Positions 8,606 to 17,491 of a stretch of DNA of 39,284 bases are shown here, piece after piece. A program made the translations under genes and the position numbers. The stretch spans positions 1 to 39,284 of the forward strand of contig SHYW01000041.1 of the NCBI GenBank assembly GCA_009692615.1, read 5' to 3'. Under the pieces are notes generated by a model. It saw nothing but the letters and a program-made list of their open reading frames with translations. It was not told the DNA's origin and did not search any database. How positions within the stretch are numbered: the stretch's first letter is position 1; every line of letters begins with the position of its first letter. The DNA comes from Deltaproteobacteria bacterium (GTDB lineage Bacteria; Desulfobacterota; Binatia; UBA9968).

Positions 8606-9595
8606 CTATCGGTACAACGATTGAAACAATCCCTGCTGTTCGAGCTCCGCGACCAGACTATTGTCGACAAAGTCGCCAGCCTTCGCCACCGTGGCGCTTT
8701 TCACCTCGGAGCGCAATACTTCTTCCACCGCGTCCAATCTCACTCTTGGAATCGCTTCCTGATATTTCACGCCGTAGACGCGATAAAGCTCGTTGAGAAT
8801 TTCTCCATCCTGAACCTTGGTGTACTTGGCGAGCACTTTGATCGCGCCGTCCCTATCGGTGCGCACGCGATGAATCGCTTCACAGTAGGCACGCAGCAAA
8901 CGCAACGCCGTGGGGCGATTTTTTTCCAAGTAACTTTGCGTCGTCGCCAGCGGCGAATTGGGATAGATAATGCCGATATCGCCGAAGTCGACCAACTCCC
9001 TGAGGCCCAGTTTCGCCGCGGTCAAATTTGTCGGTGGCGAAACCACTCCGGCGTCGGCGATTCCACTCGTGATTGCGCCGAGCAACTGCGGCATGCCGCC
9101 GGTTTGAATCACCGCGACGTCAGAACCGCGACGCAAGCCCCATTTCTTCAGAGCTAAGTCCAACGCAAAGTCAGTGGACCCGCCAAGCCGCGTGAGACCG
9201 ATCTTTTTGCCTTTGAGATCTTTGTAGGTTTGAATTTCCGGCCGCGCCATCAGTGAAAACACCAGCGTGTTGATCGTGTTGGCGATCATTTTTAGGCTCA
9301 CGCCGCGCAATGACGCCTGAATCACTGGACTGGCGCCGAGCCGAGCGAACTGTACGTCGCCGCCGATCAACGCCTGGGTCACCACCGAACCGCCGCCGAT
9401 GTAGAGCAGTTGCACATCCAAACCGTGGCGGCGAAAATAACCGTAGTCCTGCGCCACCCAAAGCGATGCCATCGCGCCGCTGATCGAACTGTAGGCAATG
9501 CGCAATGGCTCGGCGCCGATGGCCGGGCGCGCCAATGAGAATTGTAGCGCCAATGCGATGAATAGACAGCCAGAAAAAGTCGTTACGTATTTCAA
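8606..9595 (-). CDS. NMT1/THI5-like ABC solute-binding protein
   Basis: About 329 residues if started at TTG 9595, which has AGGA 8 nt upstream and gives a clean signal peptide (MKYVTTFSG, then a hydrophobic core, cleavage after AIGA). An upstream TTG at 9619 has no ribosome-binding site. Signature stretches are LRIAYSSISGAMASLWVAQ, LLYIGGGSVVTQAL, IGLTRLGGSTDFALD, VIQTGGMPQLL and VLAKYTKVQDG. All recur in the protein at 16517-17488, so the two are paralogs. Predicted exported or periplasmic. Ligand unknown. No transporter membrane or ATPase gene is adjacent; neighbours are a DHDPS-family enzyme upstream and UbiD downstream. Confidence 0.85.
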   Translation of the reverse strand: MKYVTTFSGCLFIALALQFSLARPAIGAEPLRIAYSSISGAMASLWVAQDYGYFRRHGLDVQLLYIGGGSVVTQALIGGDVQFARLGASPVIQASLRGVSLKMIANTINTLVFSLMARPEIQTYKDLKGKKIGLTRLGGSTDFALDLALKKWGLRRGSDVAVIQTGGMPQLLGAITSGIADAGVVSPPTNLTAAKLGLRELVDFGDIGIIYPNSPLATTQSYLEKNRPTALRLLRAYCEAIHRVRTDRDGAIKVLAKYTKVQDGEILNELYRVYGVKYQEAIPRVRLDAVEEVLRSEVKSATVAKAGDFVDNSLVAELEQQGLFQSLYR

Positions 9596-9653
9596 GATGC
9601 TTGTCCTAATCGCAGTCAAAGGCCGCTTCGAGCAATCTTCACCGGTTGCGACT

Positions 9654-10544
9654 TCACTGCTCCAGGATCCCCGCGTCTCTCAGCTCGCGCTCGAGTTTGG
9701 CGATCTCGTCCTTCGGCATCTGCTCGGTTTCCCACTTGGGAAAACGTTTCACCGCGAATCCGCGCATGCGATAGACTTCTTGCAACGGCACCCGGCCCCA
9801 CTTGCGCAAGCGCGCCGCGACGATGCGCGTGGCGGTATCGACTTTCTTTTGCGCTGCCACCGCGCCGGCGTAATCCTTGCTATCGAGCTTGTTAAATAAG
9901 TCGACGCAAATCTCCGGCACGAAGCTGGTCGGTGGATTGATCATGCCGGCGATGCCGAAGGGAACCAGGCCGAATAGATCGGCATTGCCGGTGAATACCG
10001 AAACGTCGGGCAGCAAACGAACGTACTCCAACAATGCGCCTTGGCCATAGGCGACTTTGATGCCTTGCAACGCCGGCACCTGTTCCTTCATTCGGACGGC
10101 GAAACCGGGTGGAATAGAAATGCCGGAGTATTTCGGATTCTCGTAAATATAAATCGGCAGCGGCATCGCTTTGTGCACCGCTTTGTAGTGCGCCATGATT
10201 TCGAACTCGGTGTGGTCGGAATAATAATAGGGCGGCACGATCGCGACGGCATCCGCGCCATTGGCCGCTGCATGCTCCGCTAACTCCACCGCGCTGCCGG
10301 CGTCCGCCGTGCCGACATGAATCACCACGGGCACACGCTTCTTCGCTTGATCGAGCGCGATCGCCGCGGTGAATTTTCTTTCCTCGGTCGTCATCGCCGG
10401 TCCTTGTCCCGTCGAACCGAGCACGAACAAACCCTGCACACCGGCTTTGATGTGAAAGTCGACCAACTGGCGCATCATCTGTTCGTCGACACGAACCTTT
10501 TCATCGAACGGCGTAATGATCGGCAACAACACTCCACGAATCAT
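9654..10544 (-). CDS. DHDPS/N-acetylneuraminate lyase-family aldolase or hydratase
   Basis: 296 residues from ATG at 10544, with GGAGG just upstream (a longer frame would run through palindromic repeats). It is a TIM-barrel class I aldolase: GVLLPIITPFDEK, GLFVLGSTGQGPAMT (the pyruvate-carboxylate binding loop), IVPPYYYS, YIYENPKYSG and the Schiff-base lysine in LQGIKVAYG. Members condense or cleave pyruvate-derived substrates (DapA, NanA, KDG aldolase, hydratase-aldolases for aromatic side chains). The position inside a UbiD/Rieske cluster favours a catabolic aldolase rather than lysine biosynthesis. Length is normal. Confidence 0.85.
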   Translation of the reverse strand: MIRGVLLPIITPFDEKVRVDEQMMRQLVDFHIKAGVQGLFVLGSTGQGPAMTTEERKFTAAIALDQAKKRVPVVIHVGTADAGSAVELAEHAAANGADAVAIVPPYYYSDHTEFEIMAHYKAVHKAMPLPIYIYENPKYSGISIPPGFAVRMKEQVPALQGIKVAYGQGALLEYVRLLPDVSVFTGNADLFGLVPFGIAGMINPPTSFVPEICVDLFNKLDSKDYAGAVAAQKKVDTATRIVAARLRKWGRVPLQEVYRMRGFAVKRFPKWETEQMPKDEIAKLERELRDAGILEQ

Positions 10545-10590
10545 GATTCCTCCAGCCAATGCTACAAAAAATCTACGGCAAATTTTCCCA

Positions 10591-10675
10591 CCCTCTCCCC
10601 CAGGGAGAGGGCTCTCGTAGGGGCGACCGGCGGTCGCCCTTACCCTCATCCTAACCTTCTCCCAGAGGGAGAAGG
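10591..10675. repeat. Cluster of three perfect palindromes
   Basis: CCCTCTCCC/GGGAGAGGG at 10591-10611 (9-bp stem, 3-nt loop), GGGCGACC/GGTCGCCC at 10621-10639 (8-bp stem, 3-nt loop) and CCTTCTCCC/GGGAGAAGG at 10655-10675 (9-bp stem, 3-nt loop). They lie in the 166-bp gap between the Rieske gene and the aldolase gene. Related copies occur at 4901-4997 and 23088-23112. This is REP-like structure that could process or partially terminate the operon transcript. Confidence 0.8.
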
Positions 10676-10710
10676 AACCAGACACTCTAATGACAACTAT
10701 TGTATTTTTT

Positions 10711-11940
10711 TTATATCTTCTCGCGCACACCGACTTGCGTATCGAGTTTATAAACTTCGCCGGCCTTTTCAGGCGCAACCAACCCCTTCGGCCGTTTACC
10801 CCCACGAGCAGCTTCGATGGCGTCGACAACGATCTTGCGAAACTTGATCACGCCGCGATCGGACACGCCCAACTGCTCGTCACGCGCGCCGAGCAAACCC
10901 TGAGTTCCCTGGGTCATGAAATCCTCTTTGCGGACGTTGCCTTTATACGGCATGTGCTTGCGTTTGTCGTAGGGCTTCACTTCCTCGTTGGGGGTTTCCT
11001 TGGCGCGCAACTCCTTGAGCCGCTCGAAAAAATTCGCCACCGGCCCGAGATAATTGTCGGCGCTAAACAGCATGAAGTGATCATCGTCGTTGGGCGTGAC
11101 GAACATCCAATGCTCGCAGCGCGAGCCTTCGTTGATCAGCGCCGCCGCGTCCATCTTGGCGTGGACAAATTCGGTATCGCCCACTTGCACAATACTCGGC
11201 AACGCCAAACTCATCTCGTCAACGAATTCGGTCCCCGGCGTCGGCCCCGGCTTGGTCATCACCACCTTCATGCCGTAATCCATCTCGACGAATTCGTAAT
11301 CGGGCATGTCGGTGTAGCTAAAAAAATGATCGCCCCAAGACTGCTGGCCGTAACCGGCATGGCGATGGAGAATGCAGACATGGGCCGGGTCGGCGGAGTT
11401 TTCAAAAAAGTTGAACCAGTTGTAATCGGCATGGCGCACCGACTCGATCTGCCGTTGGCCGCCGCGCTCGAGCAGCGGGGCGTAGTTGGGCAGCGGCGGC
11501 GGATTTTTTTGATCAGGTCCGAGATAGGCGAAGATCAAACCGCCCAACTCGCGCACCGGATAGGACAACTGCTTTATCTTTTGACAGAACTTACTGTCCT
11601 TGGGCTCCGCCGGCATTTCCAAGCATTGGCCGTGGATATCGAACAGCCAGCCATGATAGGGACAACGCAGACCGCCGTCTTCGATATCGCCGTATTCCAA
11701 CGACGCGCCGCGATGCGGACAATGCTCGCCAAGCAAACCCAACCGGCCGTTCGGATCGCGAAACAACACCAGATCTTCGCCAAGAACTTTCACCGCTTGA
11801 GGAATATCGTAAAGATCCCGCGCCACGCCGACCACCAACCAGTAGCGGCGAAACCATTCGCCAGTCGGCGTGCCGGGGCCGACACGCGGGATGTCGGCAA
11901 CCGAAACTTTCTTTCTTGATTTTTTTTGCAGTGCTTTCAC
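10711..11940 (-). CDS. Rieske non-haem iron oxygenase, alpha subunit (copy 1)
   Basis: 409 residues from GTG at 11940, preferred because GGAG lies about 8 nt upstream; a TTG at 11979 has none. The Rieske [2Fe-2S] ligands are CPHRG and CPYHGW (about residues 74-96). The mononuclear iron site is ADPAHVCILH (D-x2-H-x4-H, about 184-192). The family hydroxylates or demethylates aromatic compounds with O2 and electrons from a reductase. No ferredoxin or reductase gene is in the window. A close paralog is at 17492-18709. It follows a UbiD gene (11990) and precedes the aldolase. Confidence 0.9.
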   Translation of the reverse strand: MKALQKKSRKKVSVADIPRVGPGTPTGEWFRRYWLVVGVARDLYDIPQAVKVLGEDLVLFRDPNGRLGLLGEHCPHRGASLEYGDIEDGGLRCPYHGWLFDIHGQCLEMPAEPKDSKFCQKIKQLSYPVRELGGLIFAYLGPDQKNPPPLPNYAPLLERGGQRQIESVRHADYNWFNFFENSADPAHVCILHRHAGYGQQSWGDHFFSYTDMPDYEFVEMDYGMKVVMTKPGPTPGTEFVDEMSLALPSIVQVGDTEFVHAKMDAAALINEGSRCEHWMFVTPNDDDHFMLFSADNYLGPVANFFERLKELRAKETPNEEVKPYDKRKHMPYKGNVRKEDFMTQGTQGLLGARDEQLGVSDRGVIKFRKIVVDAIEAARGGKRPKGLVAPEKAGEVYKLDTQVGVREKI

Positions 11941-11989
11941 AACGTAAACTCCGCGGGATTTCTCCAACGCTTCTGCCAACTAGAAACGG

Positions 11990-13363
11990 TCATTTAAATC
12001 CATACTCAGCCCACTTTTTCAAAACACTGGCGCGCATCTGATCCGTCGGCTCCGCCACCTCGCCGCGGAAGTTTTCTTTGATGGTTAGATCGAGCATCAG
12101 CTTCGAGGTGAGCCCGTCCGCTTCCGCCGAGGGTTCGAGAGAGCTGGTGATGCTGCGCGGGATCACGAACATATCGGTCGCCGGCTGGAAGCGTGTCGTC
12201 AGCGCCCAGAGCACCTCGTTGGGATCTTCCATGTTGATATCTTCGTCGACGACGATGACATGCTTCCATTTACCGCTGCGGGTGTAGAGCGATGAAGCTA
12301 GAATATTGTTGGCGATGCCGCGCCGCATCAGCCGTTTCTCCATCTGCAAAATCAAAACGATCGACACACCCCAGGGCGGCGCGTAGGCTTTTTTCAGCGC
12401 CGGATAGGCCGGCTTCAATTCTTGATAGGCCGCCACGGCGTAGGTCAGCGCGTCGACGTAGAGATGTTCGTGCGGCGGCTTGCCGAGCCAGATGTTGTGA
12501 TAGATCGGGTTGCGCCGATGGGTGATCGCCTTGATCGTCATGATCCGTTCGTTGGGAACCTGCGCCGTGGTGTAACCGCAAAACTCGCCGAACGGCCCTT
12601 CATCGCCGGTTTTCGCCGGGATCGTCAGTTCACCTTCGAGGATTATCTCCGCCAGCGCCGGCACCTCCAGATCGATGGTGCGGCACTTCACCACTTCCAC
12701 CGCTTCACCCGTCAAGCCGCCAGCGATTTCCAACTCGAAGACGCCGGCACGCGGTTCGAACTGCGAGGCAACGTAGACCGCCGGCGGCACGCCGATACAA
12801 ACCGCAACTGGAAACTTCTTGTCGCCCCGCTTCTCGGCAGCTTTGATGAAGTCGTGACCGTCATGGCCGGGCGTAAAGCGGATCGTCACCTGGTTTTTCG
12901 ACACCAACATCATGCGGTAAATCGCCAGATTGTTGCCGTACTCCGGATCGCGAATGATCACATGGCCGGCGGTAATGTACGGTCCGCCGTCGCGCGGGTT
13001 GTTGGTGCACAGTGGCAGCTTGGTGACATCGACATCGTCGCCCTCGAAAACAACTTCTTGGCAGGGACCGCTAGTGACCAACCGGGTCGGAATCGGTTTG
13101 CTCGCCCGGCGCACGGTTTCGTCGAAGACGTTTTCTTGGGACAACCCCAGCGCAAGAGCGACGCGCTTATCGCTGGCCAACAGCTGGCCGACGACTGGAA
13201 TTTTGTGGCCCTTAACATTCTCGAACAGCAGCGCCGGACTGTTGGGCCGCTCGTTGTGAATCTTACAGATCGCGCCGAGTTCATGCTTGGCATCGACCTC
13301 CGTGCCGATTTTGTGCAGCTCTCCCTCGGATTCCAGAACTCTCAAGAATTGCCGTAAATCCAT
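11990..13363 (-). CDS. UbiD-family prenylated-FMN (de)carboxylase (copy 2)
   Basis: 457 residues from ATG at 13363, with GAAGGA just upstream. An in-frame GTG at 13384 (464 residues) also has a purine-rich leader and is possible. Landmarks are DLRQFLRVLESEGEL at the start, ITAGHVIIRDPEYG, IYRMMLVSKNQVTIRF (prFMN-site Arg), IILEGELTIP and DEGPFGEFCGYT (acidic catalytic residues). The protein differs clearly from the UbiD at 7168-8595, so the two are unlikely to share one substrate. Expected reaction: reversible decarboxylation of an aromatic or alpha,beta-unsaturated acid. It lies upstream of a Rieske gene. Confidence 0.9.
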   Translation of the reverse strand: MDLRQFLRVLESEGELHKIGTEVDAKHELGAICKIHNERPNSPALLFENVKGHKIPVVGQLLASDKRVALALGLSQENVFDETVRRASKPIPTRLVTSGPCQEVVFEGDDVDVTKLPLCTNNPRDGGPYITAGHVIIRDPEYGNNLAIYRMMLVSKNQVTIRFTPGHDGHDFIKAAEKRGDKKFPVAVCIGVPPAVYVASQFEPRAGVFELEIAGGLTGEAVEVVKCRTIDLEVPALAEIILEGELTIPAKTGDEGPFGEFCGYTTAQVPNERIMTIKAITHRRNPIYHNIWLGKPPHEHLYVDALTYAVAAYQELKPAYPALKKAYAPPWGVSIVLILQMEKRLMRRGIANNILASSLYTRSGKWKHVIVVDEDINMEDPNEVLWALTTRFQPATDMFVIPRSITSSLEPSAEADGLTSKLMLDLTIKENFRGEVAEPTDQMRASVLKKWAEYGFK

Positions 13364-13523
13364 TGTTCCTTCGGTAGCGTTCACTTCATCCGCCTTTCTT
13401 CAGTAGCTTGTCAAAATTCAATTCACGCCCCGGCAAAGCTCAGTACGACGGAAGAAACCCAAGATTGCAAACTGCTCCCGCTCATGTCTAGCCCGTGGCA
13501 GAGTATCAAGCTCCACGAAACCT

Positions 13524-14507
13524 CTACCGAACCGACCCGCTTTGTTTCAACTCGCGCAGAAAGCGGGTGTCCAACAGATCTTCCGGTTTGATCTCACGCA
13601 CCTTGGGATTCTTGGATCCGAGATCTTCCAAGACCGTTTTTACTCCCGCCAATGTCGGCATCGGATAATCCAGTAAGAAATTTTTCGACAACAGGCTGTG
13701 GTACTCTTCGATATCGGCTCTGTCCGTCAAACCGCTGCTTTTGGCTATGATGTTATAGGCAACTTGCTTGTTGGTTTTGAACTGGCGAATCCCCTCGACG
13801 TAGGCCGCAAGAAAGCTCCGGATCAAATCGGGCCTCTTTTCGATCAACGACGACGCCGCATAAAGAACCCCCTGCGGATATTCGGTGTCGATCTGTGACA
13901 AATCCGCGAGCATGCGCAGACCCAATTTCTTTGCCCTCGGCGTCTGCGACAGCGAGAGAATCGAGCCATGCACTTTTCCGCCGACAATCGCCGCCAGTCG
14001 CTCGGGAGAATTGCCAATCTGAAGAATCGTCACGTCCTTCCCCGGTTCGAGGCCCCACGATTTCAGCGCCATGCGAGTGATAAAATCCGACCCGGAGCCA
14101 AACCGGCTGATCGCTACCGCTTTGCCCTTCAGGTCTTGCGGTTTGGTGATCGTGGCAGGAGTCACGAAACTATAGACGAACTTATTGATCAACGCGGCGA
14201 GAATTTTCAGCGGGAACCCGCCCATGTTCGCGCTCACGACTTCGGTGGCCGAACCACGTCCGAACTGAACCTCGCCCGATGCCATCGCCTGCACAACGGT
14301 TGACCCGCCGGGGATGTAAACGATCTCGACGTCGAGGCCCGCTTTATTGAACAAACCGACTTCTTTGGCGAAGTGATGAACCTCCTCGCCCGAGCCGACG
14401 CCGCTATAGCCCAGCCGGACCTTCTCCAAAGGCCAAGCGGTAGGCCCTGTGACAAGCAGCGCGAGCGGTAGCAAAATTGCGGAGATCAGGAAATGTCTTC
14501 GGTTCAT
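13524..14507 (-). CDS. NMT1/THI5-like ABC solute-binding protein with twin-arginine-like leader
   Basis: 327 residues from ATG at 14507, preceded by GAGGAGCC overlapping the end of the bicupin gene. The leader MNRRHFLISAILLPLALL has an RR-x-F-L pattern that fits a Tat signal, though Sec export is possible. Binding-fold signatures: GLFNKAGLDVEIVYIPGGS, AMASGEVQFGRGSATEV, DLKGKAVAISRFGSGSD and VTILQIGNSPERLAAI. It lies 10 bp after the bicupin gene and 139 bp before the second UbiD gene. Ligand unknown; no permease nearby. Confidence 0.85.
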   Translation of the reverse strand: MNRRHFLISAILLPLALLVTGPTAWPLEKVRLGYSGVGSGEEVHHFAKEVGLFNKAGLDVEIVYIPGGSTVVQAMASGEVQFGRGSATEVVSANMGGFPLKILAALINKFVYSFVTPATITKPQDLKGKAVAISRFGSGSDFITRMALKSWGLEPGKDVTILQIGNSPERLAAIVGGKVHGSILSLSQTPRAKKLGLRMLADLSQIDTEYPQGVLYAASSLIEKRPDLIRSFLAAYVEGIRQFKTNKQVAYNIIAKSSGLTDRADIEEYHSLLSKNFLLDYPMPTLAGVKTVLEDLGSKNPKVREIKPEDLLDTRFLRELKQSGSVR

Positions 14508-14517
14508 AAGAGGCTCC

Positions 14518-15600
14518 TCAACGCTGGTAGATGTGCGCCGGCATATTCACAGGTACGCCTTCTTTTCTAAGCTCCTCCTCGAACATAGCTCGCACCTTGG
14601 GATCTTCGTCGGGAAATTCGATCAGATGTCCGCCGCCGCCGGTGCTGACGAAAAGTCTGTCATAGTCCATAACCTGGAACTTCTGCCCAAACGGCTTGAA
14701 GGCGAGCATCTTCAGCGGCACCTTACCGGTGTTGAAGTGCTGATGAAACCACATGTGCGGCGGAGAAAATAGGCTGAACGGGCCCCAATCATAGCGTTCC
14801 ATGGCGGTGCCTTCGAGCCACATGAGCGAGTGGCCTTTGCCTTCGAGCACCAGGATATCGGCGCCGAGACCGTGGCGGTGCGCCTTCTTGTAGGCGCCCA
14901 CGGGAGACTTGGTGATGTGCGCCGAGATAATGTTGTCGCAGAATTCCAGCTCGACGTTGGTCGCCCCGGGACCTTTTTTCGTCCAGTCGTGAAACTCAAG
15001 CTTTTCTATGTCGGCGATAAAACTCGTGTCCCACACGCGCCGCTCCGGCAGCGCGGTTCCTTTACCGCTAAAGTAATTTTCTTCGCCGTGGTAGCGGTCC
15101 AGGAACTGGTACGGATTGTTAAAAACGAAATCGTAGTTGTGATACAGGTTAAAGACCGACGGGGAGTTGGTATAACCGATGTAGCGCACGGTCTCACCGC
15201 CTTGACCGTTGAAGTGCTGGTGCCATGCGTTCAGCGGAATCGAAAACATCGAGCGTTCCTGCCACTCGAAGGTCTGCTTTTTCCCGTTGTCGAGCCAGAC
15301 GCTCGTTGCGCCGCGTCCTTTGAGCACGAAAATCATCTCCTCGAACATTTGCTTTTGCGGCTTGAGGCTTTCGCCCGGTGGAATTTCGCAGACGTAGGCC
15401 GCCGAGTTGGGCGGCTCATTTGGATGGCCGAGAATAATGTAGCAACCTAAACCACCACGCCGGCGCCAGGGCGCAACCTCGAGTTTTCGGATGTCGCCGA
15501 CGACGAAGTTTCTGATTACCGGAAGCTCTTCCCATTCGAGAAATTGGTCGAAGGGGGTCGCACCGTAAGTCCTAGGCACGAATTCGCTTTGCGATTGCAT
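14518..15600 (-). CDS. Bicupin protein, possible ring-cleaving dioxygenase or metal-bound isomerase
   Basis: 360 residues from ATG at 15600 with AGGAGG upstream. Two cupin barrels: the first about 90-150 (EEMIFVLKGRG and NAWHQHFN), the second about 235-295 (KKAHRHGLGADILVLEGKG and MWFHQHFN). The second has HRH and a late H-x-H, but Asp occupies the usual Glu position (GADILVLEG). The two barrels share the closing H-Q-H-F-N, so they look like an internal duplication. It is not closely related to the bicupin at 1263-2291. Context (between an epimerase/dehydratase and a solute-binding protein) suggests catabolism. Reaction unknown. Confidence 0.75.
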   Translation of the reverse strand: MQSQSEFVPRTYGATPFDQFLEWEELPVIRNFVVGDIRKLEVAPWRRRGGLGCYIILGHPNEPPNSAAYVCEIPPGESLKPQKQMFEEMIFVLKGRGATSVWLDNGKKQTFEWQERSMFSIPLNAWHQHFNGQGGETVRYIGYTNSPSVFNLYHNYDFVFNNPYQFLDRYHGEENYFSGKGTALPERRVWDTSFIADIEKLEFHDWTKKGPGATNVELEFCDNIISAHITKSPVGAYKKAHRHGLGADILVLEGKGHSLMWLEGTAMERYDWGPFSLFSPPHMWFHQHFNTGKVPLKMLAFKPFGQKFQVMDYDRLFVSTGGGGHLIEFPDEDPKVRAMFEEELRKEGVPVNMPAHIYQR

Positions 15601-15615
15601 CGTTCCTCCTATCGG

Positions 15616-16512
15616 TTATTGCAGAGATCCATGACGAAACAAATCACGCGCGCGGAAGCCCAGTGTCGCCGCGGCTTTCTCTGTAGCATAACCGCACCAG
15701 TTTCCTTCCATATCCATGCGCACTCTTTTGACTAGCGGCAAATAACGCTGGACAAGCTCGCGCGTCGGCGTATCCATGATCGTTGTCGACGCGCAGATAT
15801 TGAAGGTTTCATGGCCGGTGAAATCCACCTCAATCGCCAACCGGCAAGCGCGCGCCGCGTCGCGCACGTCGATGTAGCTCCACAGCGCACCGGTGCCGCG
15901 GATAGTGGGATTTTTCTTTCGTTCGGCGAGCAGCGCGCGATGTTCTTCGGTGTAGATTCCGGAGAAACGCAAGCTCGCGATCTGCATGGCGCTTCTCTGA
16001 GTCACCCCATCGCAAAGTTTTTCGCCGACGACTTTGCTAAGCCCATAAGGATCCTGCGGCCGCAGCGCATGCGCTTCATCGATCGGCAAATAATCCGGCT
16101 GCAAATCGGTCACCGGATAGTAAAGACCATAAATCGCCAGGCTCGAACCGCAGACGACTTTTTTCACGCCGGCTGCCTGCGCGGCACTGAGCACGTTGTT
16201 AGTCATCGCGATGTTCGCATTGAAACGGCCGGCGTCACCGGCGATATCGGGAAATTGCCAGCGCTGCGTCGCGGCATCGAAGCCGCTCTCGGTGTAAGGA
16301 AATCTTACGCGCGCCAAGTGAATCACCGCGTCGGCGTTTTTGAAATGATCGAAGAGCGCGTCGAATTTGCTCAAATCGACGAGGTAAGTCGGCGCCGGAC
16401 ACTCCCGCGGCTTGACCGCATCGAGGGCCGACACTTGGTGCGCATGGGTGAACAGTTCGCGCACGACGAATTGTCCGAGGCGACCCGATCCTCCGGTAAC
16501 TATGACGCGCAT
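15616..16512 (-). CDS. NAD-dependent epimerase/dehydratase (extended SDR)
   Basis: 298 residues from ATG at 16512, 4 bp after the upstream stop. The Rossmann nucleotide loop is VTGGSGRLGQFV at the N-terminus; DAVIHLARV and CGSSLAIYG follow, with the YGLSK active-site Tyr/Lys. The C-terminal part (GTGALWSYIDVRDAARACRL) is the usual extended-SDR substrate domain. Members oxidise, epimerise or dehydrate nucleotide sugars, but many relatives in catabolic clusters act on lactones or alcohols. Translation is probably coupled to the solute-binding protein at 16517-17488. Confidence 0.87.
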   Translation of the reverse strand: MRVIVTGGSGRLGQFVVRELFTHAHQVSALDAVKPRECPAPTYLVDLSKFDALFDHFKNADAVIHLARVRFPYTESGFDAATQRWQFPDIAGDAGRFNANIAMTNNVLSAAQAAGVKKVVCGSSLAIYGLYYPVTDLQPDYLPIDEAHALRPQDPYGLSKVVGEKLCDGVTQRSAMQIASLRFSGIYTEEHRALLAERKKNPTIRGTGALWSYIDVRDAARACRLAIEVDFTGHETFNICASTTIMDTPTRELVQRYLPLVKRVRMDMEGNWCGYATEKAAATLGFRARDLFRHGSLQ

Positions 16513-16516
16513 GGAT

Positions 16517-17488
16517 TCACTTCGCCTGAGCTTTGAACCAGCCGGATTTTTCCAGCTCTTGCAGCAAACTGTTATCGATGAAGTCCGCGCCCTTGGCCTC
16601 GCGCGCTTCTTTCCCCGGCGTGCGTTTGAGAATCTCGTCGATGCTTTCCGGCCGCACGAAAGGAATCCGGTCGCCGCTGTATTTGACACCGTAGGTTTGA
16701 TGCAATTGGCCGAGGGTTTCCACGTCGGTCACTTTAGTGTATTTCGCCAACACTTTCATGCTGAACTCTTTATCGACGCGCAGCCGCTGCAAACCGAGAG
16801 TAAAGCCGCGCAGAAAACGCAGCGTCACGTCGCGGTTGCCGCGAAGGAACGAGCGCGCCGTCGACAGCGGCGTATTGGGGAAAATAATTTTCAATTGGCC
16901 GACATCTTCCAACTCATGCATGCCGGCTTTGGCGGCGCGAAAATTACTCGGCGGCGACAGCACCACCGCATCCAAGGCGCCGGAAGCAAGCGCAGCCAGG
17001 CCTTCCGGCATGCCGCCGGTTTGAATGACGGTGATCTGTCCGCGTTTTAAGTTCCAATGTTTCAACGCCGCATCCAACGCCCAGTCGGTCGAACCGCCGA
17101 GGCGGGTCACGCCGACCTTCTTGCCGCGCAATTGCCCTGGCTGCTTGATCTCGGGCCGCGCCATGATCGAGAACACCAAACTGTTGCCGCTGTTGCCGAT
17201 CAAAACCAGATCGGAACCGCGCAGTGTCGCGTTGATCACCGGCACCGACGGCCCGTAGGCGAACGGCACATCGCCGCTGAGCATGGCTTGTATCAACAGC
17301 GAACCGCCGCCGATGTAAAGCAGCTCGGTGTCCAAACCTTCGCGCTTGAAGTAGCCGCCTTCCTGCGCCACCCAGAGCGACGACATGGCGCCGCTGATGG
17401 CGCTGTAAGCGATGCGCAGCGGCGCCGCGTTGCCCGTGGTCACTGACACGACGACCGACAAAATCACAAGTGCTATCCAGCGCGGCAT
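16517..17488 (-). CDS. NMT1/THI5-like ABC solute-binding protein (paralog of 8606-9595)
   Basis: 323 residues from ATG at 17488, 3 bp after the Rieske stop. Signal peptide MPRWIALVILSVVVSV, with cleavage likely after GNA. It shares long motifs with the protein at 8606-9595 (LRIAYSAISGAMSSLWVAQ, ELLYIGGGSLLIQAM, VGVTRLGGSTDWALDAALK, VIQTGGMPEGL, VLAKYTKVTD), so the two arose by duplication. Each sits close to a Rieske gene. It is exported and probably periplasmic. Ligand unknown. No cognate permease or ATPase is in the window. Confidence 0.87.
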   Translation of the reverse strand: MPRWIALVILSVVVSVTTGNAAPLRIAYSAISGAMSSLWVAQEGGYFKREGLDTELLYIGGGSLLIQAMLSGDVPFAYGPSVPVINATLRGSDLVLIGNSGNSLVFSIMARPEIKQPGQLRGKKVGVTRLGGSTDWALDAALKHWNLKRGQITVIQTGGMPEGLAALASGALDAVVLSPPSNFRAAKAGMHELEDVGQLKIIFPNTPLSTARSFLRGNRDVTLRFLRGFTLGLQRLRVDKEFSMKVLAKYTKVTDVETLGQLHQTYGVKYSGDRIPFVRPESIDEILKRTPGKEAREAKGADFIDNSLLQELEKSGWFKAQAK

Positions 17489-17491
17489 GAT